In this document: positions 6,144-8,853 of the stretch, in pieces
How positions within the stretch are numbered: the stretch's first letter is position 1
How the letters are laid out: every line of letters begins with the position of its first letter
Assembly: GCA_016840025.1 (NCBI GenBank)
Contig: JAEOTF010000350.1
Span: forward strand, 1-8,853
Length of the DNA stretch: 8,853 nucleotides
DNA from: Candidatus Hodarchaeota archaeon
GTDB lineage: Archaea > Asgardarchaeota > Heimdallarchaeia > Hodarchaeales > YT1-039
Direction: 5' to 3'
Position numbers and translations under genes: made by a program
Notes under the pieces: generated by a model
Databases searched by the model: none
Told to the model about the DNA's origin: nothing
What the model saw: the letters and a program-made list of their open reading frames with translations, nothing else

Positions 6144-6154
6144 GTGATATTTTT

Positions 6155-6159
6155 CCTCC
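6155..6159 (-). promoter_or_regulatory. Ribosome binding site of the DUF1152 gene
   Basis: GGAGG on the minus strand, 11 nt before the ATG at 6143, decides the start. The upstream in-frame TTG (6159-6161) shares bases with this site and cannot use it. Possible TATA-like elements lie further up (AATTTAAGG, about 6190-6199), but they are weak. Confidence 0.6.
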
Positions 6160-6217
6160 AATTTTTGACTTATAGAGATGAATTGCCCTTAAATTCGTTC
6201 CCAAATGCTCTAAAGAG

Positions 6218-6225
6218 AAAAAAAA
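6218..6225 (-). terminator. Oligo-T terminator of the β-propeller gene
   Basis: A T8 run on the minus strand, about 24 bp past the stop at 6249-6251, is the longest T tract in the window. It separates the surface gene from the DUF1152 gene. Confidence 0.6.
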
Positions 6226-6248
6226 GGAATGAAGGAAATGAAGTAAGT

Positions 6249-8853
6249 CTAAACTCGTCGTTTCCGATAATAACGCTGAGTCACCAAGGCAGTCATACCA
6301 CCGAGGATTACCATTGTAACGAACAGAATTGGAATTACATCAGCTATTGTTGACTTCCTCGAGGTGTCTGGTGATTCTGGTACTGGAACAGCTGGATCAT
6401 TGTCAAGTTTTTGTGGGAATCCACGTCCAAAGTTGCCTTCGCTTGAAACCACCCATAAATTGTAACCAAGATCGATGATAAGCACATCTTGATACGTATC
6501 CCCATCGAAATCACCCGCACGAATATACCTGATGCCAGTTCCCTCTAATATGACTTGCCATGCTGGAATCGGTGTTTCCCCAAAGAAGAAGGAATCATAG
6601 TAAGTAAGAGAATTGTAACCTGCAGTAACATAAGAATCTATGCCTAGGAAGTTCCCCACTAGTGTTTTTGGCTTGGAATAGTCTACTAAGACATCGGTTT
6701 GTTTGCCCAATATTTCGAAAGCGGCTGTTGATCCATTCATAACTAATAAATGACCTTTAGTTGACAGCGTAACTAAATCATCGATACCATCATTATCAAA
6801 ATCTTTGACCCAGTGTTCGATTTTAGCATCTACAAGAAAATCGAAGCGACCACCTATGATTTGTAGTTGATTGCTAGCGTCTACTCCATAACAAATGTAC
6901 ATTGTTCCATAGTCAAGCAAGAGATCTGGATATTCCCATCCAATTGTAGAAAATTCGAAGAAAAGGACCAATTCTAATCCAGAATAACCCGTTGAGAATT
7001 CACCAACTGCGATGTTGCTTACAGGTGCATAAAATGGATTCGACGATTGATGGGGGAGCTCGTGGATCAGAGTACCCGTATAGTCATAAAGTGCTAAATG
7101 ACCATTAAACACTTCATCCGACTCCGTGAAATAAGCTACTATGTCTTCTGTTCCTGAATTACGGAAATCACCTATATTGAAAACGACCTCATCATACGTC
7201 TGTGACGTAGTGAGTATACTCCTTGCTCCTGTTATTCCATTGATAATGCCAATGCGGGCCCAATTAAAGGCCTTATAAGTGCCACCCCAGACTACTTCTA
7301 ATCCAGTATTGCCGTCAATGTCGTTTATCAGAAATTCACCGTAGTTCCAAGAATCAGGAGCACCAACGCCTACGAAGCTGCAATTCCATAAGTATGTGGG
7401 TGCCGCAGCACTAAGGGTGATTGCTGTAACATACTGGTCATATGCAGCGACTAGTTCTATTTGACCATCCTCGTTTACATCAGCCAACTTAGCAGGACCA
7501 TGATATGAACCCCACTTGTTATCTATTGGGAGAGTCCAAAGCACACTGGAATCAAAAACAGAAACGACTTTAATTTCTGAAGAATCAACGATGATAAGAT
7601 CATCAATGCCATCAGAATCCACGTCATAAGTGAGGTAGGAAGGAAGGGCAAGTATTAACTGCCTAGATCTATCCTCTGGTATACTTCCTGTAAGTTCGGG
7701 GGTAGCTGTGGGAATATCTGTAACTTCAGGCACTTTAGGTTTATTGTAGTATAGAGAATAGATGGTAATGTTACTATTATCGTCCCCAATAATAATGACA
7801 GGACGATCGAAGCTTAATTGGGCTATAGCAATAGCTGAACCAACCGAATAATCATACAATGGATCCGAATCTGGGGTAGTAGGCATACCTGCTAATGCAA
7901 TACCGCTTTCTGGTTCAAGTAAATAGGCTATACCATCTGTAGTTAAACCTGCATAAACATTATACATGGTATCCATCTGGATAGTTCCCATAACGTTTGC
8001 AGAGGTCGCGATGAAAAGTGGATACTCACTGGTCGTAAGAGTATAATTCCAAAGATATTCGCCCGTAGCTCCATCAATAGCCCCTGCTCCATTTGTACCA
8101 ATTTTACCAAAGAGAATATCTGGCACAGTGTCATTATTTACATCGTAAGTTATAGATTCTTCAGTAAACGCATACCATCCGCTCATGTTCCACAATTGAT
8201 CCCCCGTAATTCCGTCAAATGCAAAGGTAGGTGCTAATCCCGCTACTACATCACCGATACTGTCATTATTTAGATCCGCTACAACCAGACTATTAGGAAA
8301 GATTAATGAATGATTCCAGAGTAGCTCACCCGAACTACCATTAAGGGACATCACATATCCTGGATCACCCCCCAAACCCTTATGAGAGGTAACAACTACT
8401 CCAGGTTGAGATTGATTACTGAATATCCCAATTCGTATTTGATGAATTTGTTGAGTTGTATCCACATGAGCAGCTCTCCAAAGCTCATCGAGTGCGTAAT
8501 TACTCAGATCTATGCTATAAGCAATGACTGTACCATTTCTAAGTCCAACCACTACTTCATCAATCTCTGTGTCATTTAATAACAAATCACCTGCACCAAT
8601 CGATTCAACCCAGCGAGAACCAAATTCAATAGAGGTTATTAATGTACCATCTCCGAGATTGAAAAGACTAAAAGTACCTTGATTAGCAAAAGCTACCATA
8701 ATAGGTTCTTCTGTATCTTTATCCTTAATTAGCTGTAACCCTGGCCAAGAACTAGTTGTAGAGCTTATTCCACTTATGTAAATTGTCTGGAAGGTTAAAC
8801 CATCGACTGCAACTAATTTACCTTTTTCTGTGAAATAAAGGACGTCTTCTATG
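6249..8853 (-). CDS. FG-GAP/PQQ-like β-propeller surface protein, C-terminally anchored (N-terminus off right edge)
   Basis: The frame is open from the right edge, giving at least 867 codons; the ATG at 8699 is internal. The 51 residues before that ATG continue the same repeat pattern (for example GKLVAVDGLTFQTIY). Calcium-binding DxDxDG-type loops recur at about 8276 (DLNNDSIGD), 8144 (DVNNDTVPD), 7625 (DVDSDGIDD), 7481 (DVNEDGQIE), 7322 (DIDGNTGLE), 6803 (DFDNDGIDD) and 6512 (DFDGDTYQD). PQQ-type 'DG.TGE.LWN' blades occur three times between about 8342 and 8048, roughly 42-47 residues apart. Together these indicate one or more β-propellers of the FG-GAP/VCBS (integrin-α-like) class. About eleven N-x-S/T sequons support an extracellular location. 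The C-terminus has a Pro/Asp-rich stalk, one transmembrane helix (VIPILFVTMVILGGMTALV) and the basic tail RYYRKRRV. Likely role: adhesion or binding (inference); the signal peptide must lie outside the window. Confidence 0.88.
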   Translation of the reverse strand, partial: IEDVLYFTEKGKLVAVDGLTFQTIYISGISSTTSSWPGLQLIKDKDTEEPIMVAFANQGTFSLFNLGDGTLITSIEFGSRWVESIGAGDLLLNDTEIDEVVVGLRNGTVIAYSIDLSNYALDELWRAAHVDTTQQIHQIRIGIFSNQSQPGVVVTSHKGLGGDPGYVMSLNGSSGELLWNHSLIFPNSLVVADLNNDSIGDVVAGLAPTFAFDGITGDQLWNMSGWYAFTEESITYDVNNDTVPDILFGKIGTNGAGAIDGATGEYLWNYTLTTSEYPLFIATSANVMGTIQMDTMYNVYAGLTTDGIAYLLEPESGIALAGMPTTPDSDPLYDYSVGSAIAIAQLSFDRPVIIIGDDNSNITIYSLYYNKPKVPEVTDIPTATPELTGSIPEDRSRQLILALPSYLTYDVDSDGIDDLIIVDSSEIKVVSVFDSSVLWTLPIDNKWGSYHGPAKLADVNEDGQIELVAAYDQYVTAITLSAAAPTYLWNCSFVGVGAPDSWNYGEFLINDIDGNTGLEVVWGGTYKAFNWARIGIINGITGARSILTTSQTYDEVVFNIGDFRNSGTEDIVAYFTESDEVFNGHLALYDYTGTLIHELPHQSSNPFYAPVSNIAVGEFSTGYSGLELVLFFEFSTIGWEYPDLLLDYGTMYICYGVDASNQLQIIGGRFDFLVDAKIEHWVKDFDNDGIDDLVTLSTKGHLLVMNGSTAAFEILGKQTDVLVDYSKPKTLVGNFLGIDSYVTAGYNSLTYYDSFFFGETPIPAWQVILEGTGIRYIRAGDFDGDTYQDVLIIDLGYNLWVVSSEGNFGRGFPQKLDNDPAVPVPESPDTSRKSTIADVIPILFVTMVILGGMTALVTQRYYRKRRV

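Noticed and set aside
5689..6147. Two plus-strand open frames opposite the DUF1152 gene
   Set aside because: They are antisense to a conserved family member. Their composition is what one expects from a complementary strand.
8697..8699. ATG at 8699 as the start of the β-propeller gene
   Set aside because: The frame is open for another 51 codons to the window edge, with the same repeat character, and there is no signal peptide after this ATG.
1..8853. CRISPR array, tRNA or rRNA gene
   Set aside because: There are no regularly spaced repeats, no cloverleaf with a T-loop GTTCRA, and no rRNA-like conserved sequence in the gaps.

Overview
The window looks archaeal. TATA-like boxes sit a short distance before several starts, oligo-T tracts follow several stops, a DUF1152 protein (a mainly archaeal family) is present, and three large secreted or membrane-anchored proteins are interspersed with metabolic genes. 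Composition is AT-rich (about 40% GC by eye). The β-propeller, CARDB-like and helical surface domains and the short C-terminal membrane anchors resemble proteins I associate with Asgard lineages (Thor- or Heimdallarchaeia). That placement is an impression, not shown by a marker gene.

Layout, left to right. (1) The first 54 codons of a flavodoxin run leftward off the window (GTG start at 162). (2) A divergent promoter region separates it from a rightward gene for a 246-aa surface protein: signal peptide, β-sandwich, C-terminal anchor. (3) A 376-bp gap holds a 12-bp tandem repeat, oligo-T terminators, and a decayed copy of the 3' end of a threonine dehydratase gene. (4) A leftward gene encodes a 780-aa surface protein: N-terminal anchor, two CARDB/NEW3-like domains, C-terminal helical domain. 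(5) A small rightward gene (78 or 68 aa, unrecognised) follows. (6) Then come leftward genes for a fold-type II PLP enzyme (threonine dehydratase/serine racemase, 317 aa), a DUF1152 protein (307 aa from its supported ATG) and a giant FG-GAP/PQQ-like β-propeller surface protein that runs off the right edge. Its reading frame stays open to base 8853, so the internal ATG at 8699 is not the start.

The strongest unexplained signal is a perfect 65-bp direct repeat. One copy lies in the real dehydratase gene (4167-4231) and the other in the intergenic remnant (1196-1260). The remnant keeps its own stop codon and 27 readable codons, then is interrupted by a 1-bp frameshift. Homology continues on both sides of the 65 bp but is visibly diverged. 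This suggests a decayed paralogue with later gene conversion, or an insertion boundary around the 780-aa and small genes.

The genes do not form one obvious pathway. Most have their own promoter-like sequences and terminators. The window is best read as cell-surface genes interleaved with housekeeping and catabolic genes.
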